From a virus, in the IMG/VR virus record IMGVR_UViG_3300027893_000003, positions 1 to 64,000 of that record: 64,000 nt of DNA, one strand, 5' to 3'. This document shows positions 8,693 to 17,690 of the stretch, piece by piece. The position numbers were made by a program, and so were the translations under genes. Under the pieces are notes generated by a model, which saw nothing but the letters and a program-made list of their open reading frames with translations, searched no databases and was not told the origin of the DNA. Each line of letters starts with the position of its first letter. Positions within the stretch are counted from its first letter, which is position 1.

Positions 8693-10889
8693 ATTCAAGA
8701 AAGCTGGGGCGAAAAATTTCTGTTGTTATATTGAACCAATTGAAATTGAGTTTAATGATAATCAGCTCGTTCTTATAAGCGGTCCTAACGGAGTCGGCAA
8801 ATCGACCTTATTCGATATAATTCCATTTACATTCTATGGAGTTACAACCAAGGGGTCGAGAGCAGATGATGTGATGAATACAACCATTGCCAAGAACTGT
8901 AAGACATGGGTTGAGTTTGATGTTGATAATATTGAGTATATAGCTGAGCGTTTTCATAAATATTCCAAAGTTGGTAGCACAGTTATTTTAAAAGAGAAAA
9001 GGAATGGAAAATTTGTTGACATTGGAAGCGGTCATAGAGAAGTCAAACCTTTGATTGAGAATCTCATTACACCTGAGAAACTATTTATGAATACTCTATT
9101 ATTTGGTCAAAAGGTTAAGACCTTCTTTACTGATCTAACAGACTCTCAGCAAAAGGAGATATTTAGAAAGATATTAACTCTTGATGATTATGTTGTCTAC
9201 TCTAAAATTTCTACAGAAGAATTAAATGAGGCCGCTAAACAGATTATATCAATTGAAAATAAAATAAATACTAATGAGGCACTAATTGAAGAGATGAAGT
9301 CTACAATTAGCAGATATCTTGAAGAAAAAAGACAGTTTTATGAGTTAAAACAGAAAGATCTTGAAGTTTGTCAACTAGATTATAAAAAGAAAGAAGACGA
9401 GATTAGTATACTCAAAGAATCTATTGAGGAGTACCATAAGTTGGACCTTCCCTTACAGATGTCCGAAAACTCTGAGAAGATCAATCAAGTACAGGCAAAA
9501 TTGTCTACAATTGATTCTGATATGGAGACCAAGATTAATGGGGTAAGGTCAAAGAGTATGCTGAAGATTTCAGAGATTAATGCTTCTTATGACAAAAAAA
9601 GAAGTGAAGCAAATGATAATCTTGCAGATGCTCTTGCAAAAGTTGACAAATTATTAAATGAAGAAGAGAAGTCATACATAATGAAAATTAATGATGTTAG
9701 AAGTATGATAAATGAAAAGCGTTTAAAAGCTGTTACTAATGGTGATAGAATTAGTGTGATGCAAGAGCAAACTAAGGATTTTAGTGCGGCCATATTAGAT
9801 GGAAAGGTATCTGTATGCCCAACTTGTAGGCAAGAAATTGATGAAAAAACTGTCAACGAACTTAAAGTCCTTTTATCAGAAATAGAAGAGAAGATAAAAG
9901 ATCTTCAGCAAGAGAATGCTCAATTGGATGCAGAAGTTGGTGTACTGAATGATGAACTCGATAAATTAAATAATGAGGTTGCTGATATAAAGGCACGGTC
10001 TAGTAATGATGCAAGAAATCATAGACGTGCCCATGATGATGCGATCTCAGAGGCAAAGAAGAAATTAGAAGAACTCACAGATAAGATAAATGAGTTGACA
10101 GTTGAGGCAATTGATAAAATTAGGGAACAATCTGAAGATGAAAAGTTTGCTTTGAATCAGAAATTAGTTGATCTAAGAGAACACGCTGCCGATCTTCAGA
10201 CTAAGATTGATCACATTTCAGCACTCGAAAGACGTCTTGTAGGTTTTGAATCTGATTTGAGAGGTATTGAAAATGTGATTAAGTCAATTGAGAAAAGAGA
10301 GTACGACGAAACTGGTCTAAATGGAGCAATTGGTAAGGAGAAAACACTTTCAGAGGAAATTGTAAACCTCAGAGCGAGTTTGGAACTCGCAAAATCTGAT
10401 ATAAAAATTCTAGAATTTTGGAAAGGAGCATTTTCTTCTGCTGGTATTCCAAGTATGCTAATTGACGAGTCTATTCCATTTATGAATAAAAGGATTGGTC
10501 ACTATTTGGAAAGAATCGCAGGAGGAAGATATATTGTATCATTTGATACATTAAAGGCCACAAAGGCTGGAGAAATGAGGGACAAGATTTCAGTAAATGT
10601 TCTTGATACGAAGACTAAGGCAAACTCAAGACTTCAATTCTCGGGGGGTCAAACAAGACTTGTTGATATTGCTACAATCTTAACTCTTGGTGACTTACAG
10701 AGTCGTATCCATAATATGCAATTTAATATATTATTATTTGATGAGATATTTGACGCGCTAGACGATGATAATATAAGTTATGTGTCAAAATTATTACGTT
10801 CACTTGTGAGTGAAGATAAGAGTATATTTATCATTAGTCATAGACATATTGATCAGATTGATGCAGATGAGAATTTAAGATTTATGTAG
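8676..10889 (+). CDS. recombination endonuclease subunit, gp46/SbcC/Rad50-like
   Basis: SMC-like ATPase of the Mre11-Rad50 type complex. Walker A GPNGVGKST (36-44), a zinc hook CPTC at about 381-384 between two long coiled coils, ABC signature FSGGQTR at about 655 and Walker B LLFDEIFDALDD at about 686. All catalytic parts are present in 737 aa. An in-frame TTG at 8655 exists, but the paired ATGs at 8676/8679 give the conserved MRKVKFKKAG start, so 8676 was chosen. It overlaps the previous gene by 17 nt. Confidence 0.92.
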   Translation: MMRKVKFKKAGAKNFCCYIEPIEIEFNDNQLVLISGPNGVGKSTLFDIIPFTFYGVTTKGSRADDVMNTTIAKNCKTWVEFDVDNIEYIAERFHKYSKVGSTVILKEKRNGKFVDIGSGHREVKPLIENLITPEKLFMNTLLFGQKVKTFFTDLTDSQQKEIFRKILTLDDYVVYSKISTEELNEAAKQIISIENKINTNEALIEEMKSTISRYLEEKRQFYELKQKDLEVCQLDYKKKEDEISILKESIEEYHKLDLPLQMSENSEKINQVQAKLSTIDSDMETKINGVRSKSMLKISEINASYDKKRSEANDNLADALAKVDKLLNEEEKSYIMKINDVRSMINEKRLKAVTNGDRISVMQEQTKDFSAAILDGKVSVCPTCRQEIDEKTVNELKVLLSEIEEKIKDLQQENAQLDAEVGVLNDELDKLNNEVADIKARSSNDARNHRRAHDDAISEAKKKLEELTDKINELTVEAIDKIREQSEDEKFALNQKLVDLREHAADLQTKIDHISALERRLVGFESDLRGIENVIKSIEKREYDETGLNGAIGKEKTLSEEIVNLRASLELAKSDIKILEFWKGAFSSAGIPSMLIDESIPFMNKRIGHYLERIAGGRYIVSFDTLKATKAGEMRDKISVNVLDTKTKANSRLQFSGGQTRLVDIATILTLGDLQSRIHNMQFNILLFDEIFDALDDDNISYVSKLLRSLVSEDKSIFIISHRHIDQIDADENLRFM

Positions 10890-10902
10890 AAAGGAGGATT
10901 TT

Positions 10903-11076
10903 ATGGCAATATGTCCGTATTGTGGATTTAGGGTAAAGATGAGATCAGGGAATAGAAGAAAGGTAAGAGGTACGAATACATGGGCACACAAGAGAAACAG
11001 TTGTCCAAAAGAACCAAAAGTATACGTCAGTGGACCGAGATACCCGATCCCGAGATCAAGTATCACACCGTGGTAG
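10903..11076 (+). CDS. small zinc-finger-like protein, 57 aa
   Basis: Starts at an ATG with an excellent AAGGAGG site. It contains CPYC (4-7), His29 and Cys34, a possible CCHC zinc site, in a very basic, Pro-rich chain. Function unknown. The next gene overlaps its end. Confidence 0.7.
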   Translation: MAICPYCGFRVKMRSGNRRKVRGTNTWAHKRNSCPKEPKVYVSGPRYPIPRSSITPW

Positions 11077-11276
11077 TATCTGATGGTTTTATCAATAATA
11101 TGCATATGGTTGGAAGATTAAAGGAAATATCTGATGAACCATCGAAGGTTGTAACGGTTATGGGTAATATAGGTCCATGTGAAAATTGTATAGTACAACC
11201 AAACTGTTCAAGTATGTGTGATGCAAAGGAGATTGCCTTAATTAATGATATGAACACAAGAAGGGAAAGAGTCTAA
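11070..11276 (+). CDS. CX2CX5CX3C mini-protein, about 68 aa
   Basis: The C-terminal half has CENCIVQPNCSSMC, spacing CX2CX5CX3C. This is the same spacing as the auxiliary iron-sulfur motif of SPASM domains, and the adjacent gene encodes a radical SAM enzyme. Five more window proteins share the motif (27748, 38970, 39131, 40049, 40308). The start is uncertain: the frame is open from an ATG at 10980, but that would overlap the well-supported 10903 gene by almost 100 nt. A GTG at 11070 or an ATG at 11100 is more likely. Confidence 0.6.
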   Translation: MVVSDGFINNMHMVGRLKEISDEPSKVVTVMGNIGPCENCIVQPNCSSMCDAKEIALINDMNTRRERV

Positions 11277-12311
11277 ATGGATAAAATTCAAATTGTAAGT
11301 TGGCTCTTGACAAGAAGATGTAACCTATCTTGTGGTTATTGTAGAATCGCAAGAAATTATAAAGATAGACCTAAGAATCACTACCCATCCTTGGGGCATT
11401 ATTTCAAGAATGAGATGTCAACGGGTTTTGTTATTGAGTGTCTTAGAAGACTTCATATACATAACCCAGACTGTTTCCACCTATTTTATGGAGGTGAGCC
11501 ACTACTAAGAAAAGATCTACCAGAGATTGTAAATTATTGTAATGACAATGATATTAACTACACCATCATAACCAACAATAGTGATGAAGTTCAACCAATG
11601 TTAGAAAATCTAATATCTAAAACAGATTATATCACTGGTTTAACTTCTTCAATTGATCCAATCATTTTCTCAGAGGAGGAGGGAACAGACCGAGTCAAAA
11701 AGAGCATCAAAGGTCTTGAACGATTGAAAAAGTATCGAGAATGTATAAAAGATATCGTTGCAGAGATAACTGTCGATAGTAAAACGGTTAGTTATCTCTA
11801 CCAATTAGTTGACGAATTGTCTAAATTGGGAATAAGCAGCGACATCACAGTGATTGACATCGCGAAGTCTCCGTACTATGACTTTGCTCATATTACGGAT
11901 GAGACTCTGCTAGTGCAGAAAGACAGCGTGCTTCTGGATGCTTTTAACCGAATCATTGACAATAAATTAGATGTTCATATGGCCTCGGTCCTCCTCCCTG
12001 AGATAATCAAAATACTTCCGGCAGAATTAGATTGTGAAATTGAGAAGGATGTACACAACTTGACAATTGATGCAGACGGGTCTGTCAGACTTTGTCTTAG
12101 GATTAGAGGAATGATGACTCCAAAAATCAAAGCTATCAATTGTATAAATGAAGACGGTCGACTCTATTTTGCACTGAAGAAAATGATTAAATCAGATAAA
12201 GAAAAATATTGCCGGAAATGTAATTGGACGTGTATGATTATGTCCAAGTTGTTATCGAAGAATCCAAATCTCTTTGATAACTTAGTCCATAAAGAAAGGA
12301 GGGATGCTTAG
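11277..12311 (+). CDS. radical SAM enzyme with SPASM-like C-terminus
   Basis: Radical SAM [4Fe-4S] motif C15-x3-C19-x2-C22 (CNLSCGYC), followed by YGGEPLLRKDL, typical of SPASM/twitch-type peptide-modifying enzymes rather than QueE. The C-terminus has CRKCNWTC, and an internal Cys pair lies near 253-271. Length 344 aa. It abuts the stop of the preceding CX2CX5CX3C mini-protein (TAA then ATG), making that protein a candidate substrate or cluster carrier. The true substrate is unknown. Confidence 0.85.
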   Translation: MDKIQIVSWLLTRRCNLSCGYCRIARNYKDRPKNHYPSLGHYFKNEMSTGFVIECLRRLHIHNPDCFHLFYGGEPLLRKDLPEIVNYCNDNDINYTIITNNSDEVQPMLENLISKTDYITGLTSSIDPIIFSEEEGTDRVKKSIKGLERLKKYRECIKDIVAEITVDSKTVSYLYQLVDELSKLGISSDITVIDIAKSPYYDFAHITDETLLVQKDSVLLDAFNRIIDNKLDVHMASVLLPEIIKILPAELDCEIEKDVHNLTIDADGSVRLCLRIRGMMTPKIKAINCINEDGRLYFALKKMIKSDKEKYCRKCNWTCMIMSKLLSKNPNLFDNLVHKERRDA

Positions 12312-12783
12312 AGTGGTAAAGGAACCGGCAAGAAGAATGAGGTATCAAGATCGTGGTCTTCTGATCAAAGATAATCTATGTGCTAAATACGGTACAGAGT
12401 ATGGTTTTGAAGAGGACGACTTGATGCAGGCGGTTATTGATACCGGAATAAGTGAAAAGAGCAGAAAGACTATTCATAATGTGATCAGGTTCCTAAGAAA
12501 AGGTCGTCATGTTACAAAAAATCGGGAGAATAAGTTTCTCTATGTTAACTTCAAAAATAAGACCATTGAACCACAAACTGTTCCGTTGGGTTCTCCAGTA
12601 AGAGGTCAGGCAGTAGCACCAGTTGAGAAAGGTGAGTTAGTCCTCCCCTTCTATATGAAGGCTGAAAGTCCCAATGTTAGGGCTAAGGGAAAGATAGTAC
12701 TTGAAGAGTATACTCAAGATACTGCAAATTTCCTTATAGAACTAGAGCAGCTTATGGTCAAATATGGTTTTGGAGGTACCTGA
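12304..12783 (+). CDS. hypothetical protein, 159 aa
   Basis: The N-terminal 75 residues are basic and helical, with KSRKTIHNVIRFLRKG resembling a helix-turn-helix; the C-terminus is acidic. No family recognised. GGAGGG touches the ATG at 12304, so a GTG at 12313 with 8 nt spacing may be the real start. First gene after the radical SAM enzyme and head of the run leading to the conjugation cassette. Confidence 0.65.
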   Translation: MLRVVKEPARRMRYQDRGLLIKDNLCAKYGTEYGFEEDDLMQAVIDTGISEKSRKTIHNVIRFLRKGRHVTKNRENKFLYVNFKNKTIEPQTVPLGSPVRGQAVAPVEKGELVLPFYMKAESPNVRAKGKIVLEEYTQDTANFLIELEQLMVKYGFGGT

Positions 12784-13089
12784 ATGGCAGATGATGTAAT
12801 CAAGAACGCAATTGAGTTTCTTGAGAGAATCAGAACTGAGGATGAGGTTACTGTAAAGTTCAGGAAGAGAAACAATGAAGAAAGAATAATGAGGTGTACT
12901 CTCAATTTCGCTAATATTCCGAAAGAGATGCATCCAAAAGATGTAAACCTTGCTAAGATCCTCAAGCTGATAGATCAACACAAGATCATTCATGTGTATG
13001 ATCTTGATAAGAAAGATTGGAGAAGTGTCCCTTTTGACAGAACTGAATGGCTTCGGACAGCTGAGAAGCAATACTCGATAAGAAAGTAG
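12784..13089 (+). CDS. SH3-like beta-barrel protein, WYL_2/DUF2693-like
   Basis: 101 aa. VTVKFRKRNNEERIMRCTL followed by IHVYDLDKKDWRSVPFD matches the DUF2693/WYL_2 pattern of phage SH3-fold proteins (an R-M-x-CTL strand, then vYDl-x3-gWRs). Role in phages unknown. Starts 1 nt after the preceding stop. Confidence 0.7.
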   Translation: MADDVIKNAIEFLERIRTEDEVTVKFRKRNNEERIMRCTLNFANIPKEMHPKDVNLAKILKLIDQHKIIHVYDLDKKDWRSVPFDRTEWLRTAEKQYSIRK

Positions 13090-13096
13090 GGGGATA

Positions 13097-13456
13097 ATGA
13101 GGATCCAGAAGAACTTTGTACTAGGTACGTTGGAAGTCGTGCCTGAGGAAGGGAGACTATGGTTAAAAGCTCCAAATTGTAATTTAAGAATTAGCAAATT
13201 GGCCTTTAAGAACATCGAAGAAACTTTTTCGTTGATTGATGTGCAGGGCGGTAATGCTGTTATGGTACCAGATAGTGGAGATACAGATGAGAGTATGCTA
13301 ATCTTCATTGGTAACATTTACAGTTGTATTCAAGCAGAGATATTAAACAATAATATGAAAGATCAATCAAAGCAGGAATTTCTAGACCATGTTCTCAATG
13401 TAATACAGGGTTATGTCTCAACCTATAACAAAGGATTAAGAGATGCCAGTTCTTAG
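13097..13456 (+). CDS. hypothetical protein, 119 aa
   Basis: Beta-rich N-terminal half and helical C-terminus; not recognised. ATG preceded by GGGGATA. It overlaps the next gene by 14 nt within the same operon. Confidence 0.65.
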   Translation: MRIQKNFVLGTLEVVPEEGRLWLKAPNCNLRISKLAFKNIEETFSLIDVQGGNAVMVPDSGDTDESMLIFIGNIYSCIQAEILNNNMKDQSKQEFLDHVLNVIQGYVSTYNKGLRDASS

Positions 13457-13808
13457 TGAGTTGTTAACTCAAATTAAATCTTCTGAATTGGATGAACAAG
13501 TTAAAAGATTGTGTGACACAATCTTTGAAGAAGAAAAAGATAAAGTAGAGCATATTGATGATTTACCAACAGGACCAAATATATTTCTCTGTTTGGAAGT
13601 TCCTGGTCGGAGTCAAGGAGAGGTTGCATTTGTTGCTCTCGAAAGAGAATCCAAAGAGTCTTACATAGTAAGCGTTTGGGTAAAAGGTCCACCTTCCTCG
13701 GTGGATAGACCAGCTAGAAGAATTAGAGCTATAGAAGTTAAAGAGGTAAAGGCTGAAAAGGTTCTTCTACGCTTTGCGGAAACTTATAAACAAATGAGAG
13801 GAGAGTAG
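13443..13808 (+). CDS. hypothetical protein, 121 aa
   Basis: Helical N-terminus then a beta-rich C-terminal half (VSVWVKGPPSSV ... IRAIEVKEV). Not recognised. Good AAGGA site with 8 nt spacing; overlaps the previous gene. Confidence 0.65.
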   Translation: MPVLSELLTQIKSSELDEQVKRLCDTIFEEEKDKVEHIDDLPTGPNIFLCLEVPGRSQGEVAFVALERESKESYIVSVWVKGPPSSVDRPARRIRAIEVKEVKAEKVLLRFAETYKQMRGE

Positions 13809-13810
13809 GT

Positions 13811-14173
13811 ATGGCATCAGAGGACCTGAGAAGAGAAAATTTGGAAGGCAAGACAATTGTCGAGTTGAACCAACTTTGTCGTGATCATAGCATCAAGGGT
13901 GTCATTGGTAGGCCAAAGGGAGATATGGTTAATTATATGGTCGCTTTCAATGAGAATCGCCCGGTTGAGCAAGTCATGGCAGAGCAGGGCCGTCAAGCAC
14001 CTCCAGTACCTCCAGCGTCAGAAACCCCACAGGCTGGCGAGTCGGGAGGAAGTGGTTGGCAAAATCTCGATGAAGTCCAAGCTGAGTCTGAACAAGCTGC
14101 TCCACAAACTCAATCTGAACCCACACAAGAAGAAGCGTCAGAGGAAGAAACAACGACAGTTGCTCAGACTTAA
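13811..14173 (+). CDS. SAP-like motif protein with acidic disordered tail, 120 aa
   Basis: Residues about 10-45 (LEGKTIVELNQLCRDH ... GRPKGDMVNYMV) form a SAP/Rho-N-like helix-extended-helix motif. The remaining 70 residues are Pro/Glu/Gln-rich and probably disordered. The same motif begins the Ubl protein at 18389 (EKTVKELRAMAKNLG ... KPKDTVIDLIL), indicating paralogy. Position directly before the E2-like gene suggests an adaptor for nucleic acid or protein binding in the conjugation system; this is inference. Confidence 0.7.
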   Translation: MASEDLRRENLEGKTIVELNQLCRDHSIKGVIGRPKGDMVNYMVAFNENRPVEQVMAEQGRQAPPVPPASETPQAGESGGSGWQNLDEVQAESEQAAPQTQSEPTQEEASEEETTTVAQT

Positions 14174-14199
14174 TCTTGGTAATCTCTGAGGAGTAGGCG

Positions 14200-16704
14200 A
14201 TGAAACGTGAGATAAACGAGATAATTATAAGTGAGAAATTTTCTAGTCTTTGCCTATCTGAAATTGACTCTGGTGAAGATGAAGCAAAAGCGACACCAAC
14301 AATAAGGCAAAGGTTGTTAAATACAAGTGAATTAATTACCCGTTTGATAACTAGAATGGCTAATCGCCGGCCAGACGAAATTCTTCCTCAGAATTGTCGT
14401 TTTTTACAACCTACTAGCAACGGTGGGAGGGTCGTAGTTATTGAAGACCCTCCCTGTGTTAGAACAATTCGCCTCGATATGAGTTTGGAATATAACATCG
14501 AGAAATTGAGGAAGACCGGAAAGTTGGACTATTTTGGTTATACTGATGAAGTATTAAAACAGTATAGGGATGGAAAGAGACCATATAGAGTAACTTTAGC
14601 TTTCCCATATGTCGTTTATATAATGTCCATTACCAAATTCTTTGAGTTATATGCACTTAGAGTATTTTATAGGATACATCCAATAACCAGCATAGTAGAT
14701 TATCTTTTGATTCCAAATCTGCTAAACATTGATCATAGTTTCAATGTTTGTCTGGGAGAAGGTTCATCCTATGGAGATAATACTCAATCAGTTTGCAATA
14801 AAGCTCTTAATAGGTTCTGGAACAATAGTTTCAATACTGATTACCTCCATGCATATAAGATGTACGAAGATATTGGGGAAGTGTCTGACTTTCTAACCTG
14901 GCAGTATTATTCTTATAAGGACCCAATGTTTGTATTTAAAGTAGATTGGAAACATCATGCAAGAACTTTGAAGGAGGAGATAACAAAAGTAGCAAGTCTT
15001 AAAAGGCAGTCGACTTATAGCAGAACTCTTGATTTCTACAAATTGGCTGAATTATTTACTGAACCAATTCAGACAGATGAGGCCAAGGTATATATGGATC
15101 CATGTGAGAGTATATCTTTAGGGGAAAATTTACTTTCTATAGGAGATAAATTTGAACTTGAAGGTAAAACTTATTGGGTTAATGGATTTAAGGGTATGCC
15201 TGGTTATCCACCTCATACGTTTATACTTAGAGATGAGGAGGATCAATTGACTGAAAAATTATTAACGGAGAAGATGAAGGATACCTTAGTTAAGAAATTA
15301 GTTAAAACAAATACAATAGATTCATTGGAGTTAAAGAATGGGCTTACAATAAGAGCTGGAGATATTGTTGAAATGGCATACCCCATGAGGAGTTACCGAA
15401 AAGTAAATGAAATCAGAACTGCCATGGATGGCAATATCGAAGTTAAGTTAGGTATAGACTATTATTTTGCTGACGTCCTGGATTTGAAGATTTTTAACCA
15501 GAAGATAAACCTTTATGGTATTGAGATGGAAGTTGGTCGTGAGTATACTCTGATAAGCAGACCTTCCGATATACTCCTTTATACTGGGAGACCTGCCGAA
15601 CTTAAAGGAATTGATGTAAATGACAGAGGTCTTTTAAGTGTAAGGTTTAAAGATCGAGAATCTAGCTATGAGATAAACGAAACCTTTGAAACTATTGAGA
15701 GTCGGTATAAGTTGATGGATGAGGATACTTCAGTTCATCATCCCATTTTTCGAGTTGGTCCGTTGATGTTTACTTCTATCAATGGGGATCATAGGATAAT
15801 GAAGGGTACTGGTATTCTCTATGTTGGCACGAGATCTAATGAATTTTCCTTCAATGCTGATTATGCATTTGAGAATTTAGTAAAGGATGGAGAGTTCAAT
15901 CTTCCAAGTTATGACATTGATTTGAACTTCAAGATTGGAGATAAAGTAGTCTTTGTAGATTGGAATAAACCCGAAGATATGACCATAATACGAGAGATAA
16001 TAGGTATAAGTATTGATGAAAATAGAATAATTAAGATAACTGCAAGAGGTAAAGATGATGATATAGCAACAATAAACTATGCAGATTTAGGTCGGGGTCA
16101 GGTATTTATTGGAAAAATTCGAAAGATTATTGAGGAGTATAATGGTTTAATAGCAGGCACAAAACTAAGAGCTAATGTTGCGGGAATTAGTAAATTCCCC
16201 AAGAAAGATGTAAATCAAATCATTGGTTTTATAACTGATACGGGAACAGATGTTCCTCTTATGCTCTGCTCGAATCGTTGTACACTTTGGGCACATGAAC
16301 ACTATCTCTCTAAATTTTCATATTTGGCTCCATCTTCTAGATTGTGGAATCAGGTGCAGATTGCGCCACCAGCAACTAGAATTGCACATCAGATGGGAGA
16401 TTTTCTTATGTACACTATGTCTTCTAGATGGTCTCCATATATGCTGATGAAAGATGGTTATGGGAGATTGAGAAAATACCCGACTGCGTATATGCATAGA
16501 TATATAACTACCGGAACTGTATACCCAGATGAGAGGACTATTTGGTGGGGTCTTCTGCAACCTCGTTTTACACAGAGACAACTTGATAGATTTTCAGTTA
16601 AATATGTCTATCCTAATATGCATGGTGGTTATATAGAAGTACCAGATAGACAAGGTCTAAGGATGGTGGCAGATTGGAGGTGTGCATGTTCAACGTCTTC
16701 GTAG
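14200..16704 (+). CDS. large E2-like (Prok-E2/PRTRC-B-type) protein, 834 aa
   Basis: Residues about 75-200 fit the prokaryotic E2-like pattern: a PPCVRTIRL strand, AFPYVVYIM and ALRVFYR strands, LIPNLLNI, then FNVCLGEGSSYG with candidate catalytic Cys184. PRTRC-B/Prok-E2_D proteins show the same PNL...VCLG arrangement. The remaining 600 residues are unrecognised, with several repeated beta-rich blocks (GDKFELEGK, GDIVEM, GREYTLI, GDKVVFV) that look like small SH3/Tudor-like barrels. Genes for a JAB peptidase, an E1 and a Ubl follow directly. Family calls come from motif reading, not from a search. The E2 domain carrying such a long beta-repeat tail is unusual. Confidence 0.72.
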   Translation: MKREINEIIISEKFSSLCLSEIDSGEDEAKATPTIRQRLLNTSELITRLITRMANRRPDEILPQNCRFLQPTSNGGRVVVIEDPPCVRTIRLDMSLEYNIEKLRKTGKLDYFGYTDEVLKQYRDGKRPYRVTLAFPYVVYIMSITKFFELYALRVFYRIHPITSIVDYLLIPNLLNIDHSFNVCLGEGSSYGDNTQSVCNKALNRFWNNSFNTDYLHAYKMYEDIGEVSDFLTWQYYSYKDPMFVFKVDWKHHARTLKEEITKVASLKRQSTYSRTLDFYKLAELFTEPIQTDEAKVYMDPCESISLGENLLSIGDKFELEGKTYWVNGFKGMPGYPPHTFILRDEEDQLTEKLLTEKMKDTLVKKLVKTNTIDSLELKNGLTIRAGDIVEMAYPMRSYRKVNEIRTAMDGNIEVKLGIDYYFADVLDLKIFNQKINLYGIEMEVGREYTLISRPSDILLYTGRPAELKGIDVNDRGLLSVRFKDRESSYEINETFETIESRYKLMDEDTSVHHPIFRVGPLMFTSINGDHRIMKGTGILYVGTRSNEFSFNADYAFENLVKDGEFNLPSYDIDLNFKIGDKVVFVDWNKPEDMTIIREIIGISIDENRIIKITARGKDDDIATINYADLGRGQVFIGKIRKIIEEYNGLIAGTKLRANVAGISKFPKKDVNQIIGFITDTGTDVPLMLCSNRCTLWAHEHYLSKFSYLAPSSRLWNQVQIAPPATRIAHQMGDFLMYTMSSRWSPYMLMKDGYGRLRKYPTAYMHRYITTGTVYPDERTIWWGLLQPRFTQRQLDRFSVKYVYPNMHGGYIEVPDRQGLRMVADWRCACSTSS

Positions 16705-17690
16705 CAGATGGAACTCAAGAGTTGCCCGATGATGATATTTTCTATGTGGTTGCAGGTAATGGCATCTATATTAGAAAGAAATTGGGTATACTTGATGCAT
16801 TAGTTCCAGCAAGTGGTATTCCGCATTTAAATCATGTGAAGTCCTATGCGACATTAGATATACCAAAAGTTCCGGGAGAGGATTTTAAAAGAATTGTTAG
16901 TTTCTTCAGAAAAGTTTACGATGAGCATAAAAGTGAAGCTATTGCTTTGCTTCACTATAATGAGAAAAAGAGAGATTTTAAAATTCAAGTACCTTTTCAA
17001 GAAGTCTCAGGAGGTTCTGTAGATTATAAGAGAGAGTCTCCTTGGCAAGCACAAGGTTATATCTTAATGTGTACAATTCATAGTCATGCCGGTTTTGGAG
17101 CTTTCCATTCTGGCATTGATGACTCTGATGAAAAGCATTTTGACGGTTTACATATAACTGTCGGTGACTTAAGTAAAGGTCTTCTCACTATCTCTACATC
17201 TATTGTAGTGAATGGGATGCGCTTTATAGTTGATACCAATGATTATGTAGAAGGGGCTGAATCTGTTGATTATTGTAACTATCATCAGCACATATTTCGC
17301 CCATCCTTTGAAATAAAGAATGGTGTAAGAGTATATGAGAAAGATTCAAAATCTCAAAAAGGATTTTATGTTGCTGAAGTCCCTTTTGAACCTACATGGA
17401 TGGAGTTTGTTGAGAAGAGAACCCCGGTGGTCTATACTTGGTCACCTGGATCAACTCAGCGAGGTAGGGTTCGATCCCCTGCCGACCCCAGTGAGTTACC
17501 CCACGGATCCTGGCTCCCCTATTGGTATAGATACGGCGGAGGCTACGTCTTCGATCCAGAAGAGTACGATCCTCTTGATGGTCTTGAACCGGATGAAGGC
17601 GGCGGTGGCTTCTATACTGGGCAAGAAGGATTCTACCAACACCAACTCCCGTTAAATACCAGAGAGGAGGGGTGTGGTGATGATGACTGA
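16686..17690 (+). CDS. JAB/MPN (JAMM) metallopeptidase, PRTRC-A-like
   Basis: JAMM zinc-protease signature: His132 and His134 in TIHSHAGFGAFHSGIDD, with Asp145/146 thirteen residues on and a candidate catalytic Glu near 84-86 in SEAIALLHYN. JAB enzymes process Ubl precursors or cleave isopeptide bonds. Residues beyond about 230 are Pro/Gly-rich and probably flexible (GGGGFYTGQEGFYQHQ). The ATG at 16686 with GGAGGT upstream is preferred over an in-frame TTG at 16674. It overlaps the E2-like gene and the E1 gene. Confidence 0.85.
   Translation: MFNVFVADGTQELPDDDIFYVVAGNGIYIRKKLGILDALVPASGIPHLNHVKSYATLDIPKVPGEDFKRIVSFFRKVYDEHKSEAIALLHYNEKKRDFKIQVPFQEVSGGSVDYKRESPWQAQGYILMCTIHSHAGFGAFHSGIDDSDEKHFDGLHITVGDLSKGLLTISTSIVVNGMRFIVDTNDYVEGAESVDYCNYHQHIFRPSFEIKNGVRVYEKDSKSQKGFYVAEVPFEPTWMEFVEKRTPVVYTWSPGSTQRGRVRSPADPSELPHGSWLPYWYRYGGGYVFDPEEYDPLDGLEPDEGGGGFYTGQEGFYQHQLPLNTREEGCGDDD

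Noticed and set aside
10980-11069. Upstream start of the CX2CX5CX3C gene at 10980
   Set aside because: Would overlap the well-supported 10903 gene by almost 100 nt in another frame.
11277-12311. QueE (7-carboxy-7-deazaguanine synthase)
   Set aside because: Too long and carries SPASM-like C-terminal cysteines; lacks the compact QueE layout.
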